DNA of 64,000 nt from the NCBI GenBank assembly GCA_965230005.1, contig OZ245934.1, positions 4,402,001 through 4,466,000 on the forward strand. The letters run 5' to 3'. The number at the start of each line of letters is the position of its first letter. Position 1 is the stretch's first letter. The translations under genes and the position numbers were made by a program. The notes beneath the pieces were generated by a model. That model did not search any database and was not told the origin of the DNA. It saw nothing but the letters and a program-made list of their open reading frames with translations. Source of the stretch: SZUA-309 sp965230005 (GTDB lineage: Bacteria; Pseudomonadota; Gammaproteobacteria; Pseudomonadales; Azotimanducaceae). Shown one piece after another: positions 8,301-16,288 of this stretch.

Positions 8301-9767
8301 AGCGAGCATCTCGATGACCAGCTCGAACTGTTCGCGGCTGAGCGCATGATAAGGCGCAGAACGTCGGAGCAGCGCGTAGAGATCGTCGACGTGACGTTCC
8401 TGCACGGCGGTGCAGGAGATGAGGATCTGGGCGAGGACATCCAGGCAGCCGGTCAGGGGCTCGAGCGGCTCGATGTCGCGCTCGTCGATGGCCGCGGACA
8501 GCACGGCCGCCTCGAGGAAGTCCTGCGCATGGGTGGGATACAGGCTGCCGACGCTCGTCTCACCAACCCGATGGCCGGCCCGGCCGATGCGCTGCAGGGT
8601 AGCCGCCACGGAAGGTGGGGACTGTACCAGCACCACCTCGTCGAGATGGCCAACGTCGATGCCCATCTCCAGGGAGCTGGTGGCAACGATGGCCTTCAGC
8701 TCGCCCCCCTTCAGGCGCTGCTCAACCGAGCTGCGGATCTCCCGGGCGAGGGAACCGTGGTGGGCATAGGCCAGGGGTGCCGCGCCGTCTTCGTTGATCT
8801 TGAAAGTGATTTTCTCGGCCAGGCGCCGGGAGTTGGTGAAGAACAGCGTCGCCGTGTTCCCGTCGATCCGGTCCCGGAATTCGTCCGCGAGGGGATCCCA
8901 GATTTTCTGGCCGTTCTCGAGCGCTGCGTGCACGTCTTCCGGAAAACGCACGTGGAAGTCGATGCTTTTACTGCCGGCGGCTCGGACGATCTGCACGGGT
9001 CGCGGCACGTTGTCCCTGTGGTAGCCGCCGACGTAGGCGGCGACCGCCTCCAGCGGCTCGACCGTTGCCGACAGGGCCAGCCGCTGAAAGTCACCGGCGA
9101 GCTCGCCGAGCCGTTCCAGGGCCGTCATCAGCTGCACGCCGCGGCGGTTGTCGACGATCGCGTGCACCTCGTCGATGATCACCGTTTCGATGTCTGTCAG
9201 CGCGTTCTGGCCGTTCCGCGTCGTCAGCAGCAGCGCCAGGCTTTCCGGGGTGGTGATGAGAATCTCCGGCGGGTGCCGGAGCATGCGCTGGCGGTCACCT
9301 GGTGAGGTGTCGCCGGAGCGCGTCTGCACGCGGATTTCCGGGAGCGCCCCGGCAGCCGCGAGCTCCTCCAGGGGGTTGAGCAGGTTTTCCCGGATGTCGT
9401 TGTTCAGAGCCTTCAGAGGCGACAGATAAAGCACCCGCGTATGGCCCGGTGCCCAGGCGCCGCTCGCATACTGGTTCAAGGCGTAGAGGAAAGCCGTGAG
9501 GGTTTTGCCGCTGCCGGTCGGCGCGGTGGCTAGGACGTTTTCGCCGGCGGCGATGAGCGGCCAGCTTGCCGTCTGCACCGAGGTCGCTGCGGAAAAGTGG
9601 CCGTCGAACCAGTTCAGCACCGATGGCTCGAAGTGGGCCCGCCAGTCGCCGCTGGAAAGCGTCTGCTTCGGGGTAGCTTCCGGGGAAGCGCCGTCGCTCA
9701 TGGCGGTCGTTGTCCGCAGCTGAAGGAACCCCGTATCCTCGCACATCCGCCGGCGCCACGGAGCCAC
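5367..9767 (-). CDS. lhr: Lhr-family large ATP-dependent helicase
   Basis: 1466 residues, close to the usual size of full-length Lhr (about 1500). The superfamily 2 core is at the N-terminus: Q-motif-like region, Walker A ATAPTGSGKT (80-89), DEVH box (199-202), LSATVEP motif III and helicase C motifs ending in QRIGRAGHR. A long Lhr-core and C-terminal region follows. Known Lhr proteins translocate 3' to 5' on DNA and unwind RNA:DNA hybrids, with a role in DNA repair. The GTG at 9767 has AGGAG nine bases upstream; an ATG at 9701 gives a shorter, also plausible start. It is first in a minus-strand unit with the GGDEF-EAL and HDAC genes. Confidence 0.93.
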   Translation of the reverse strand: MAPWRRRMCEDTGFLQLRTTTAMSDGASPEATPKQTLSSGDWRAHFEPSVLNWFDGHFSAATSVQTASWPLIAAGENVLATAPTGSGKTLTAFLYALNQYASGAWAPGHTRVLYLSPLKALNNDIRENLLNPLEELAAAGALPEIRVQTRSGDTSPGDRQRMLRHPPEILITTPESLALLLTTRNGQNALTDIETVIIDEVHAIVDNRRGVQLMTALERLGELAGDFQRLALSATVEPLEAVAAYVGGYHRDNVPRPVQIVRAAGSKSIDFHVRFPEDVHAALENGQKIWDPLADEFRDRIDGNTATLFFTNSRRLAEKITFKINEDGAAPLAYAHHGSLAREIRSSVEQRLKGGELKAIVATSSLEMGIDVGHLDEVVLVQSPPSVAATLQRIGRAGHRVGETSVGSLYPTHAQDFLEAAVLSAAIDERDIEPLEPLTGCLDVLAQILISCTAVQERHVDDLYALLRRSAPYHALSREQFELVIEMLAGRYAGSRVRELKPRISYDRIKGTIKALKSAVLAFYSNGGTIPDRGYYKLRHAESGTQIGELDEEFVWEATVGQTFAFGSQHWQIQRITHNDVLVRPAAPDTQAPPFWRSESYNRSFHFSARIGSYLEDAEDLLAEGTAAALEAGLVETRGFEAAAARELTDYLTRQREATGTALPHRHHLLMESVQTGPGGYKGPDDISQLVLHSFWGGRLNRPWALALAAALEDQLGYAPEIHADNNAIAIQLKSPMDPAELLGLVRPDNLRALLRDSLEQSGFFGARFRECAGRALLLTRQRFNQRLPLWMSRLQAKKLMSTVSRYSDFPVLLETWRTCLDDEFDLDALERMLGELADGVIQWSFVSTGTPSPFAANITFDQINRYMYADDSPEVGGPSALSDRLIADVVANEQLRPKIAAATVARFEAKRQRRETDYVPEGDADWEEWVKERVLIPLAEVPDDRRAGGPGLLLIDIGDRRWLAHRELHAALINSGLVAAEAFSGTAPAVEDPRDTIQLASEMLSFYGPRTAAEIADLLPRVPEGLFGDEADWVTGTLTEGVDAKQYCNAENYEILLRFQRAALRPDIQARPSTALPGWLARWQGFGEAPTEDNLIDALLCLKGFATHLDVWLQDLLPARFEALPPPAVDEALRAAELRWWGTGREQITVGHPEDQPLLQPETAPEPLPEMLTVGFSDPSARYDFSQLADAQNESLDRFAAGFWAAVWAGQLSADTLTPLRQGLERGFELKAVTPTAGSMRRARRGAYGQPRTFAGYWQLTPPVADSDDPLTRLEEDKERARLLLDRYGLVCRELANREGGRLRWARLFRALAMMELGGEIVSGYFFEDLSGPQFMTPGALQAFSRSQTPGTFWMNACDPAAPTGLSLKAAELPQRRPQNYLSYLDDELALVIENGGARLTFHLPPDHPRLVEALEPLAHLVRRQRRIAVQTINDLDARQSPYLEPIGTILKGVKDHKLITLESR

Positions 9768-9859
9768 AGCGGAAAGCTCCTGACAGGGCCTGGCAGGAAC
9801 ATCCGGCAGCGGAACGGCGCCGGGGCCTTACGTTTCAGCGACACAACACAGGATGAGCC

Positions 9860-11086
9860 ATGAGCCAAGACAGCGGCGCCCTGGAGTCTCTCTTCGAAGC
9901 AGGTCAGCGGATCTGGGTGGCCGGTTCTTCGAATGAACCGCAAGCACTCCTCGAACTGCTGGAAGCGCTGACTCTGCCCGCAGACCTCACCTTCATTCAG
10001 TTTCCCCTACCGGGTATGAACGGCACGGACTTCACAGGGCTGGGGACCAGCTCGCGTATGGAGACCTTCTTCATGTCTCCGGCGCTGAAGCAGGCAGCGA
10101 GGGATCGGCTCAGCTACGTGCCCATGCAGATGCGCGCGGTTTACGACTACCTGGCGCGCGACGTTGACGGCGTTCTCCTGCAGGCTGCGCACAACGCGGA
10201 AGGTGAACTCTGCCTCGGGCCGAACGTGGATTTTGCGGCTGCTGCACTTCGAGCGGCGCGCTTCCTGGCGGTGGAGGTGAACGAGGCCATCACCGCCCCC
10301 GCCGGTGCTCCGCGCCTCGAACGGAAGCCCGACTTTATCGTCACCTCCTCCCGACCCCTGCCGGAGCTTGCAGCACCGGTCATCGACGATGCGGCAGCCA
10401 CCATCGGCCGTCTCGTGGCCGGGCTAGTGCAGGATGGCGACTGCATCCAGACCGGGATTGGCTCGATTCCCGCTGCCATCCTCCGAGAGCTCACGGAGCA
10501 CAACGATCTCGGGCTGCACGGCGGCCTCATAGACGACGGTGGCATGGCCCTGGTCCGGGCCGGAAACGTTACCGGCGCCCGGAAAGCCATCGATCGCGGC
10601 CTGCACATCACCGGCATGGCGCTCGGTAGTGCGGCGCTCTATGACTGGCTTGCCTCTGAGCCGGCCGTGCGCTTCCGCGGTGCCGACCATACCCACGAAG
10701 TGAGTGTGATTCGCGAGCTGGAGAACTTTGTTTCCGTGAACTCCGCCGTGGAGGTGGATCTCTTTGGTCAGGTGAATGCGGAGTTTGCCGGGGGGCGGCA
10801 GCTTTCCGGTAGCGGCGGTTCCGTGGACTTCATGCGCTCAGCCCGGGCCAGCCGCGGGGGACGCTCCATCATCGCCATGAACGCCACCGCCCGGGGCGGT
10901 ACCGTGTCGCGCATCGTGCCTCGCGTGGAAATGGTGACAGCCCTGCGCACGGACGTGGATAGGGTTGTGACCGAATACGGCGTGGCGGCACTGGATGGCG
11001 TTGGGGTCGAGGAGCGGGCGCGACGGCTTATTGCGATTGCGGCACCGGAGTTTCGCGACGCTCTGCGGGAGGCGGCGCCGCTCTAG
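9860..11086 (+). CDS. Acetyl-CoA hydrolase/transferase family protein (4-hydroxybutyrate CoA-transferase-like)
   Basis: 408 residues, family I CoA-transferase architecture. The catalytic glutamate is in NSAVEVDLFGQVNAE (about residue 298), matching the SALEVDLTGQVNAE signature, and the glycine-rich loops GIGSIPAA and GGSVDFMR are present. These enzymes move CoA between acyl donors and carboxylates through a glutamyl-CoA thioester. It is a single gene, divergent from lhr with about 90 bp between the starts. The acceptor and donor acids cannot be told from sequence; an acetyl-, propionyl- or hydroxyacyl-CoA role would suit the acyl-CoA genes nearby. Confidence 0.88.
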   Translation: MSQDSGALESLFEAGQRIWVAGSSNEPQALLELLEALTLPADLTFIQFPLPGMNGTDFTGLGTSSRMETFFMSPALKQAARDRLSYVPMQMRAVYDYLARDVDGVLLQAAHNAEGELCLGPNVDFAAAALRAARFLAVEVNEAITAPAGAPRLERKPDFIVTSSRPLPELAAPVIDDAAATIGRLVAGLVQDGDCIQTGIGSIPAAILRELTEHNDLGLHGGLIDDGGMALVRAGNVTGARKAIDRGLHITGMALGSAALYDWLASEPAVRFRGADHTHEVSVIRELENFVSVNSAVEVDLFGQVNAEFAGGRQLSGSGGSVDFMRSARASRGGRSIIAMNATARGGTVSRIVPRVEMVTALRTDVDRVVTEYGVAALDGVGVEERARRLIAIAAPEFRDALREAAPL

Positions 11087-11263
11087 TCCGACTCTCACCC
11101 GACGCCGACCCGACTTTCCGCGTGCGCTCGTTCACAGTTCTCGGCATTGCGACTTCGCGCTCACGGCCAGACGCATACAATTGGCTTACGAAAAGGACTT
11201 TTGTGATGGCTCGCCACCAGGAGCCCTCCACCTGGCAAAGGATTGAAAGGAGTTTCGAACGTC

Positions 11264-11515
11264 ATGGATTACGTCGGCCTCGACCCCGCAGTAGGCCTCG
11301 AGTGTTCTCACTGCAACCACATCTCCCGCATGCCCTACAGCGAGTTGCTCTCGCTGGTGGTGAAAACCGAACAGGCCACCTGCCTCAGCTGCGAACGCCT
11401 CATGCTCCATGACTGGACGACCGTTTCCGTGGTGCAGAACATCATCAAGAAGCGGATGGAACAGGCGAACGAGATGAAGTCCCGCCGCGCCAGCCAGCTC
11501 ACCAGCGTCAGCTGA
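11264..11515 (+). CDS. Small CxxC (zinc-ribbon-like) hypothetical protein
   Basis: 83 residues from the ATG at 11264, which has AGGAG 11 bases upstream; the longer TTG start at 11243 would put the ribosome site inside the gene. Two CxxC pairs, ECSHCNH and TCLSCER, about 24 residues apart, suggest a single structural zinc site. The C-terminal third is charged and helical (IIKKRMEQANEMKSRR). I do not recognise the family. It sits between the CoA-transferase and the YkgJ-type gene on the same strand. The ribosome site and the paired cysteines support it being real. Confidence 0.65.
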   Translation: MDYVGLDPAVGLECSHCNHISRMPYSELLSLVVKTEQATCLSCERLMLHDWTTVSVVQNIIKKRMEQANEMKSRRASQLTSVS

Positions 11516-11560
11516 AGCGAGTTACGTTACTCTCACCCCATCTGATTCCAGGTGGGGTTC

Positions 11561-12283
11561 ATGGAACCGGTTCAACCGGACGCCGCTCCCGATAACGACC
11601 CGGCCCGCTCGCGAACGTCGCCCGTGGACCCGACGCTCCAGCCAGCCGACAGGGCGCCTCTGACTGCCGGTGATTTCGACCATTGGTTGCTGGCCATGAC
11701 GGCGAGCCTCGAAGGACGGCAAGGCAGCGATGTCCCCTGCGGCGACTGCAGGGCCTGCTGCCGGGCCGGCTACTTCATCGCCGTGACCCCGGACGATGAA
11801 GCCGCGCGACGGCGCATTCCAGCCGCGCTGATCTTCCCTGCGCCTGGCGCGCCTGCGGGCCACAATCTCCTTCCCCACAACGAGGCAGGTGCCTGCCCGA
11901 TGCTCGAGACTGCCGGCTGCAGCATCTATCCGGACCGTCCCTTCACCTGTCGTCAGTACGATTGCCGGGTTTTTGCAGCCACGGGGATTGTTGACAGTGA
12001 GTCCCACCGGACCGAAGTGATGGCTCAGGCCAGGCGCTGGCGCTTCGATTTCTCCTCCGACGCCGCCCGCGAGCGCCAGCAGCATCTCGCCGCCGGTGCG
12101 GCATTCCTGCGCCGGGAAGGCAAGCAACTCCATGAAGCCGTACCGAGCGATGCGACGCAGCTGGCGCTGCTGGCCATCAAGCTGCTGCCGGTCTTTGCAA
12201 CGCTGGGGGGCCGGCTGCATGACCCCAGCGCGGCGACGAGAAAAACCGTTGTCGACGCGGTTCGAGCCGTTTACTCAGGCTGA
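11561..12283 (+). CDS. YkgJ-family cysteine-cluster protein
   Basis: 240 residues. The N-terminal cluster PCGDCRACCRAGYFI and the second cluster ACPMLETAGCSIYPDRPFTC with QYDCR give the eight-cysteine pattern of the YkgJ/CxxCxxCC family (Pfam CxxCxxCC), thought to bind zinc or an iron-sulfur cluster; no reaction is established. The ATG at 11561 is preferred over the GTG at 11552 because AGGTGG precedes it. A hairpin (CCCCATCTG against CAGGTGGGG, about 11535-11556) covers this ribosome site and could lower its translation. Its last 13 bases overlap the 3' end of the convergent oligopeptidase gene. Confidence 0.82.
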   Translation: MEPVQPDAAPDNDPARSRTSPVDPTLQPADRAPLTAGDFDHWLLAMTASLEGRQGSDVPCGDCRACCRAGYFIAVTPDDEAARRRIPAALIFPAPGAPAGHNLLPHNEAGACPMLETAGCSIYPDRPFTCRQYDCRVFAATGIVDSESHRTEVMAQARRWRFDFSSDAARERQQHLAAGAAFLRREGKQLHEAVPSDATQLALLAIKLLPVFATLGGRLHDPSAATRKTVVDAVRAVYSG

Positions 12284-14364
12284 ACCGGTGCCTCCAGGCC
12301 GAGAACGGCGAGCAGGAAGGCATACTCTTCAGCCACTTCCTTGAGGCCTTCATAACGCCCGGACTGGCCCCGATGGCCGGCGGTCATGTTGGTTTTCAAC
12401 AGCAGCCAGCTGTCATCCGTTTTCAGATGTCGCAGGGCCGCCACGTATTTTGCCGGTTCCCAGTAGGTGACCCGGGGATCGTTCAGGCCGGCGGTCACCA
12501 TCATGGGCGGATAGGCGCGTGCCGTCAGCTGGTCGTAGGGTGAGTAGCTGCGGATCAGATCGAAAGCCGCGGGGTCTTCGATCGGGTTCCCCCACTCGGG
12601 CCATTCGATGGGTGTGAGGGGCAGATCACCGTCGAGCATCGTATTGAGCACGTCCACGAAGGGTACGTGTGCCACCACGGCGGCAAAAAGCTCTGGTGCC
12701 TGGTTCACCACGGCGCCCATGAGCTCACCGCCGGCACTGCCGCCGGAAATCGTCAGGCGCGCCGCTGACGTTCGCCCGGAGTCGACCAGGAAGCGGGCGA
12801 CGTCGACAAAGTCGTTGAAGGTGTTGGTTCGCTTGTCAAGCTTACCGTCTTCGTACCACTGATAACCGAGGTCGTCGCCGCCGCGGATGTGGGCAATGGC
12901 ATAGCTGAAGCCTCGATCGAGAAGCGACAGACGGCTTGCGGAGAAGCCGGGTTCGATGGCCAGACCGTAGGCGCCATAGCCGTAGAGGTGCAGGGGGCTG
13001 CCGGGCGCCGTGCCTTTTCTGCGCACGAGGCTCACAGGGATCTCGACGCCGTCGCGGGCGGTCACCATGAGGCGCTCACTCTCATAAAGGCTGCGATCGT
13101 AGCCGCTCGGAATCTCCTGCACCTTGAGGGTCACGAGGTGCCGGTCTGCGAGGCGATAGTCATAGACGGTGACGGGCGTGACCATGGACTCGTAAACGAG
13201 GCGCAGCGTGCCCGTTTCGTATTCGCCGTTCGCCCCGAAGCCCACCGCATAGCTCGGTTCCGGAAAATCGATCCGGTGCGCGTCAGCCGTGCCATCCGGA
13301 TCCTCGATGACCCGGATCTGATCGAGGCCGGCGAGGCGCTCGCTGACGATCAGATGATCCTTCAGACACAGGTGACCGGTGAGGTAGACCTGGTCGCTGC
13401 CTTCGATCAGCGTTTCCCAGGCCGTTTCTTCAGGGTTGTCTTCTGGGGCGACGGCAAGGCGGAAATTCTGGTGCCGGTCGTTCGTGCGGATGTAGAAACG
13501 GCCTTCGCGGTGGTCCAGGTGATACTCGTGTCCGGTTCGTCTGGGTGTCACCAGCCTCGGCGTTGCCGCTGGATCGTCTGCCGGCAGCAGGTGCGTTTCC
13601 GTGGTCACGTGATCGCCGGCCGTGATCATGATCCAGCGCTCGGACTGGCTTTCGTCGATACCCACGAAGAAGGATTCGTCCGCCTCTTCGTAGAGCACGC
13701 GATCTTCGATCAGCGGGGTGCCGAGACGATGCTGCCGCACCTGATAGGGTCGCCAGTTGTCGGAGAGCTGCAGGTAATAGAAATGCTCAGAGTCAGCAGC
13801 CCAGACCGGCGCGTCCAGGGTGTTGCCGATCGGCTCGTCGTGGGCCGTGCCGGTCTCGAGGTCGGTCACGGAGAGCCGAAAGCGTTCGCTGCCGTCCGTG
13901 TCGGCGCTCCAGGCCAGGTAACGTCCGTTCGGACTCACGGAGAAACCGCCGAGGCTGAAGTAATCGGTGTGTTCGGCGAGCGCGGGCTCGTCGAGGAGGG
14001 TCGACCAGGCCTCCGGATCCGTGACCGGGGCTCGCTCCCAGAGCCGATACTCGGCACCGGCCTCGAAGCGCCAGCGATAGAAGTAGGCGCCTTCCCGGAA
14101 GGGAACCGATTCGTCGGCTTCCGGTTGCCGTCCGCGGATTTCTTCGAAGAGCTGGTTCACGAGCGGGCGGTACGGCGCAAACTCCTGATCGAAGTAGGCG
14201 TTTTCCGCTGCCAGATAGGCGAGGACCTCCGGATCCGTGACCTTGGGGTAGCCGGGATCCCGGAGCCAGTGATAGGGATCTTCGAGGGTGACGTTGTGGA
14301 TCGTCTGCCGGTGCGGTTTCCGGGCGGCGACGGGTGGCGTTAGCGGGTTTGGCGGTTCGGACAT
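12271..14364 (-). CDS. ptrB: Prolyl-oligopeptidase-family serine peptidase (oligopeptidase B-like)
   Basis: 697 residues, the normal length of oligopeptidase B (S9A). An N-terminal seven-bladed propeller (about 70-400) precedes the alpha/beta hydrolase domain. The catalytic serine is in ISGGSAGGELM, the Asp in AGLNDPRV and the His in MTAGHRGQSGR. The DPYHWLRD entry motif at residues 29-36 is typical. There is no signal peptide, so it acts in the cytoplasm, trimming peptides of up to about 30 residues after basic residues. It is convergent with and overlaps the YkgJ gene by 13 bp. The family call is safe; the trypsin-like specificity is inferred from similarity. Confidence 0.92.
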   Translation of the reverse strand: MSEPPNPLTPPVAARKPHRQTIHNVTLEDPYHWLRDPGYPKVTDPEVLAYLAAENAYFDQEFAPYRPLVNQLFEEIRGRQPEADESVPFREGAYFYRWRFEAGAEYRLWERAPVTDPEAWSTLLDEPALAEHTDYFSLGGFSVSPNGRYLAWSADTDGSERFRLSVTDLETGTAHDEPIGNTLDAPVWAADSEHFYYLQLSDNWRPYQVRQHRLGTPLIEDRVLYEEADESFFVGIDESQSERWIMITAGDHVTTETHLLPADDPAATPRLVTPRRTGHEYHLDHREGRFYIRTNDRHQNFRLAVAPEDNPEETAWETLIEGSDQVYLTGHLCLKDHLIVSERLAGLDQIRVIEDPDGTADAHRIDFPEPSYAVGFGANGEYETGTLRLVYESMVTPVTVYDYRLADRHLVTLKVQEIPSGYDRSLYESERLMVTARDGVEIPVSLVRRKGTAPGSPLHLYGYGAYGLAIEPGFSASRLSLLDRGFSYAIAHIRGGDDLGYQWYEDGKLDKRTNTFNDFVDVARFLVDSGRTSAARLTISGGSAGGELMGAVVNQAPELFAAVVAHVPFVDVLNTMLDGDLPLTPIEWPEWGNPIEDPAAFDLIRSYSPYDQLTARAYPPMMVTAGLNDPRVTYWEPAKYVAALRHLKTDDSWLLLKTNMTAGHRGQSGRYEGLKEVAEEYAFLLAVLGLEAPVQPE

Positions 14365-14472
14365 CGTCAGCGGTTTGCATCAGGACGGTAAAAGTCGCGG
14401 CGATGCTCGGCGAATGACCGTGAAAAGGCAAACCATTAAGATCGATGGTCCACGCCGCCCGGAGACCGCCCT

Positions 14473-15120
14473 ATGGCCCACGTCGAACCTGTTGCCAGAG
14501 AAGCCCACCCGGAGCTTGCCGGAGTTTTTTCCGTGGCAGAAGGCGCCATGGGGTTTCTGCCGAACAGCATGCTCACCATGGCCCACATGCCGCAGCTGCC
14601 CATGGCTTTCATGATGTTGACGTCCGTGACCTTCGGCGCCGATCTCAAGGGACTGCTCGCTGCCTTTGCCGATGCCGTGCCGGACCAGGGCGCTGCAGAA
14701 GAAAACCTGCCACCGGCGCTCGTGCAGCTCGTCGCTTTCGCCTCGAGCCTCGCCGCCGGCTGCCGCTACTGTCAGGCCCACACCTCACACAACGCCCACC
14801 GGGCCGGTGAAGACGAAGAGAAACTGGGGCGCATCCTCGCTTACGAAACCGATCCGGCTTTCAGCGATGCGGAACGCGCGGCCATCGGCCTCGCGCTGGC
14901 CGCAGGGGCCGTGCCGAACGAGGCGTCGCCCGCTCACTTCGAGGCCCTCGAAAGCCACTTCAGTCAGCGCCAGATCGTGCAGATCGTTGGGGTGATTGCC
15001 ATGTTCGGCTTTCTGAACCGCTGGAATGACACCATGGCGACGCAGCTCGAGGACCTGCCGACGAGCTTTGCCGGGGCACACCTGGGCGCCATCAACTGGG
15101 AAGCCGGTAAGCACGGTTGA
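14473..15120 (+). CDS. AhpD-like carboxymuconolactone decarboxylase-family protein
   Basis: 215 residues, all-helical CMD/AhpD fold. The redox signature is seen as AAGCRYCQAHTSHNAH, the CxxC plus downstream His arrangement used by AhpD-type peroxidases in a relay of cysteines. A preceding family-specific N-terminal part (GFLPNSMLTMAHMP) is typical of the peroxidase-related subgroup. It is likely a cytoplasmic hydroperoxide-reducing protein or relative. The SRAP gene starts just 5 bases after its stop, so the two are probably co-transcribed. Divergent from the oligopeptidase gene across 108 bp. Confidence 0.85.
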   Translation: MAHVEPVAREAHPELAGVFSVAEGAMGFLPNSMLTMAHMPQLPMAFMMLTSVTFGADLKGLLAAFADAVPDQGAAEENLPPALVQLVAFASSLAAGCRYCQAHTSHNAHRAGEDEEKLGRILAYETDPAFSDAERAAIGLALAAGAVPNEASPAHFEALESHFSQRQIVQIVGVIAMFGFLNRWNDTMATQLEDLPTSFAGAHLGAINWEAGKHG

Positions 15121-15125
15121 GCAGC

Positions 15126-15833
15126 ATGTGCGGTCGTTTCAACATCACCTCCGACCCGCTGACGGTGCTGCTCATGGAACTCGTCGGGCTGCCGCATCCC
15201 GGGCCGGACAACTTCAATACGGCGCCCACGGAGACCGTGCCGGTGCTGCGCCTCGATGATGCTGGGGCGCCGGAAATCGTGCCCATGCGCTGGTGGCTCA
15301 CTCCCTACTGGTCGAAAGGGCCGAGCACCAGGTACGCCATGTTCAACGCCAAGTCGGAGACCGCGGCAACGTCCCCGGCCTTTCGAGAGCCCTTCAGAAA
15401 GCGGCGCTGTGTGGTGCCGGTGAGCGGTTTTTACGAATGGACCCGGCAGAACAAGCAGAAACTGCCCTACTACCTTACGCCGCATGAGGCGCCCGGGCTG
15501 CTCCTCGCGGGACTCTGGGATCGCTGGCGGGATCGTGACACGGAGACGGTACTCGAGAGTTTCACGGTGCTGACGGTAGCCGCGGCGGATGCCATGGCCT
15601 TCGTGCACAAGCGCCAGCCGCTGATGCTCTCCGTGGACGATGCGCGGCGCTGGATGGATCCGGAGAACGAAGATTTCGAGACGCTCATCGGCTCGGAGCT
15701 GCCGGTGGCGCTCGATGCCGTGCCTGTATCGACTCATGTGAACAACGCCCGCAATAAGGACAGCCGCTGCGTGGACCCGATCGGAGCGCCTGTTCCGCTC
15801 ACCACCGAGGCAGCACCGGGAGACGCGCCATGA
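15126..15833 (+). CDS. SRAP / HMCES-YedK family abasic-site-processing protein
   Basis: 235 residues. The start is set by the family: the ATG at 15126 gives MCGRF, leaving Cys2 at the N-terminus after Met removal, which forms the thiazolidine crosslink to abasic DNA. Other family residues are the Asn in NAKSET, the Glu in SGFYEW and the His in FVHKRQP. The longer TTG at 15117 would bury Cys2 and is rejected. The protein shields abasic sites in single-stranded DNA. It lies between the AhpD-like gene (5-base gap) and an unknown gene whose ATG overlaps its stop (ATGA), suggesting one mRNA with coupled translation. Confidence 0.92.
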   Translation: MCGRFNITSDPLTVLLMELVGLPHPGPDNFNTAPTETVPVLRLDDAGAPEIVPMRWWLTPYWSKGPSTRYAMFNAKSETAATSPAFREPFRKRRCVVPVSGFYEWTRQNKQKLPYYLTPHEAPGLLLAGLWDRWRDRDTETVLESFTVLTVAAADAMAFVHKRQPLMLSVDDARRWMDPENEDFETLIGSELPVALDAVPVSTHVNNARNKDSRCVDPIGAPVPLTTEAAPGDAP

Positions 15834-16285
15834 TTCTCAGACCAGGACACTGGCTGGGGCGCGGCAGCGTGCTCGTTGAAGGGTTCAGCCTCGGCAAGAC
15901 CATCGAGTGCGATGCGCGGATCGAAGCCGATGACACGGGGCTCACGGTCAATGCCGAGCTCGCCCAGCAGGATGGGGAGAAGAAAACGCTCAACGTCCGG
16001 GTGGCGAGCAACGAGGTTGGCACCTATACCTTGCGTCTGCAGTCCGGCGGGGAGGTTTTTCACGGCAGCGCCAAGCTCGACAGCCCGCCGAATCTTGGCC
16101 TGCTCTGGAACGATTCCGAGACCGTTCACCTCACCTTTACCCTGTTCACACACCAGGAAGGGTACGGCTGTCGCGGCTTTCTCCGCGACGGGGAAACCAC
16201 CTACACCTGGGAGATGGCGTTCTCCCTCAAGCAGGATGTGGTGAAAGGCGACAACGTCGTCCCGCTGTCCCGCCGGAGACGTTGA
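15830..16285 (+). CDS. Uncharacterised 151-residue protein coupled to SRAP
   Basis: I do not recognise this family. It starts within the SRAP stop (ATGA overlap at 15830-15833), so it is very likely translated by coupling. The protein has no signal peptide or membrane segment; it is rich in alternating short beta strands (ECDARIEADDTGLTVNAEL, TYTLRLQSGGEVFHG, VHLTFTLFTHQEGYG) and ends in a basic tail PLSRRRR. The pattern suggests a small beta barrel or sandwich. Its stop is three bases from the stop of the convergent FAD oxidoreductase. Function unknown; context gives only a loose link to DNA repair or oxidative stress. Confidence 0.8.
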   Translation: MILRPGHWLGRGSVLVEGFSLGKTIECDARIEADDTGLTVNAELAQQDGEKKTLNVRVASNEVGTYTLRLQSGGEVFHGSAKLDSPPNLGLLWNDSETVHLTFTLFTHQEGYGCRGFLRDGETTYTWEMAFSLKQDVVKGDNVVPLSRRRR

Positions 16286-16288
16286 GCG

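Noticed and set aside
6858..9305. 815-codon open frame on the plus strand
   Set aside because: It is the antisense shadow of lhr; high GC keeps the opposite frame open. No motif, no ribosome site and low-complexity composition.
11535..11556. Intrinsic terminator after the small CxxC gene
   Set aside because: The CCCCATCTG/CAGGTGGGG hairpin lacks a T-run and covers the next gene's ribosome site, so it is more likely a translation-modulating stem than a terminator.
12889..14343. 484-codon plus-strand frame opposite the oligopeptidase
   Set aside because: Antisense shadow of a gene with intact catalytic triad; the product shows no recognisable motif.
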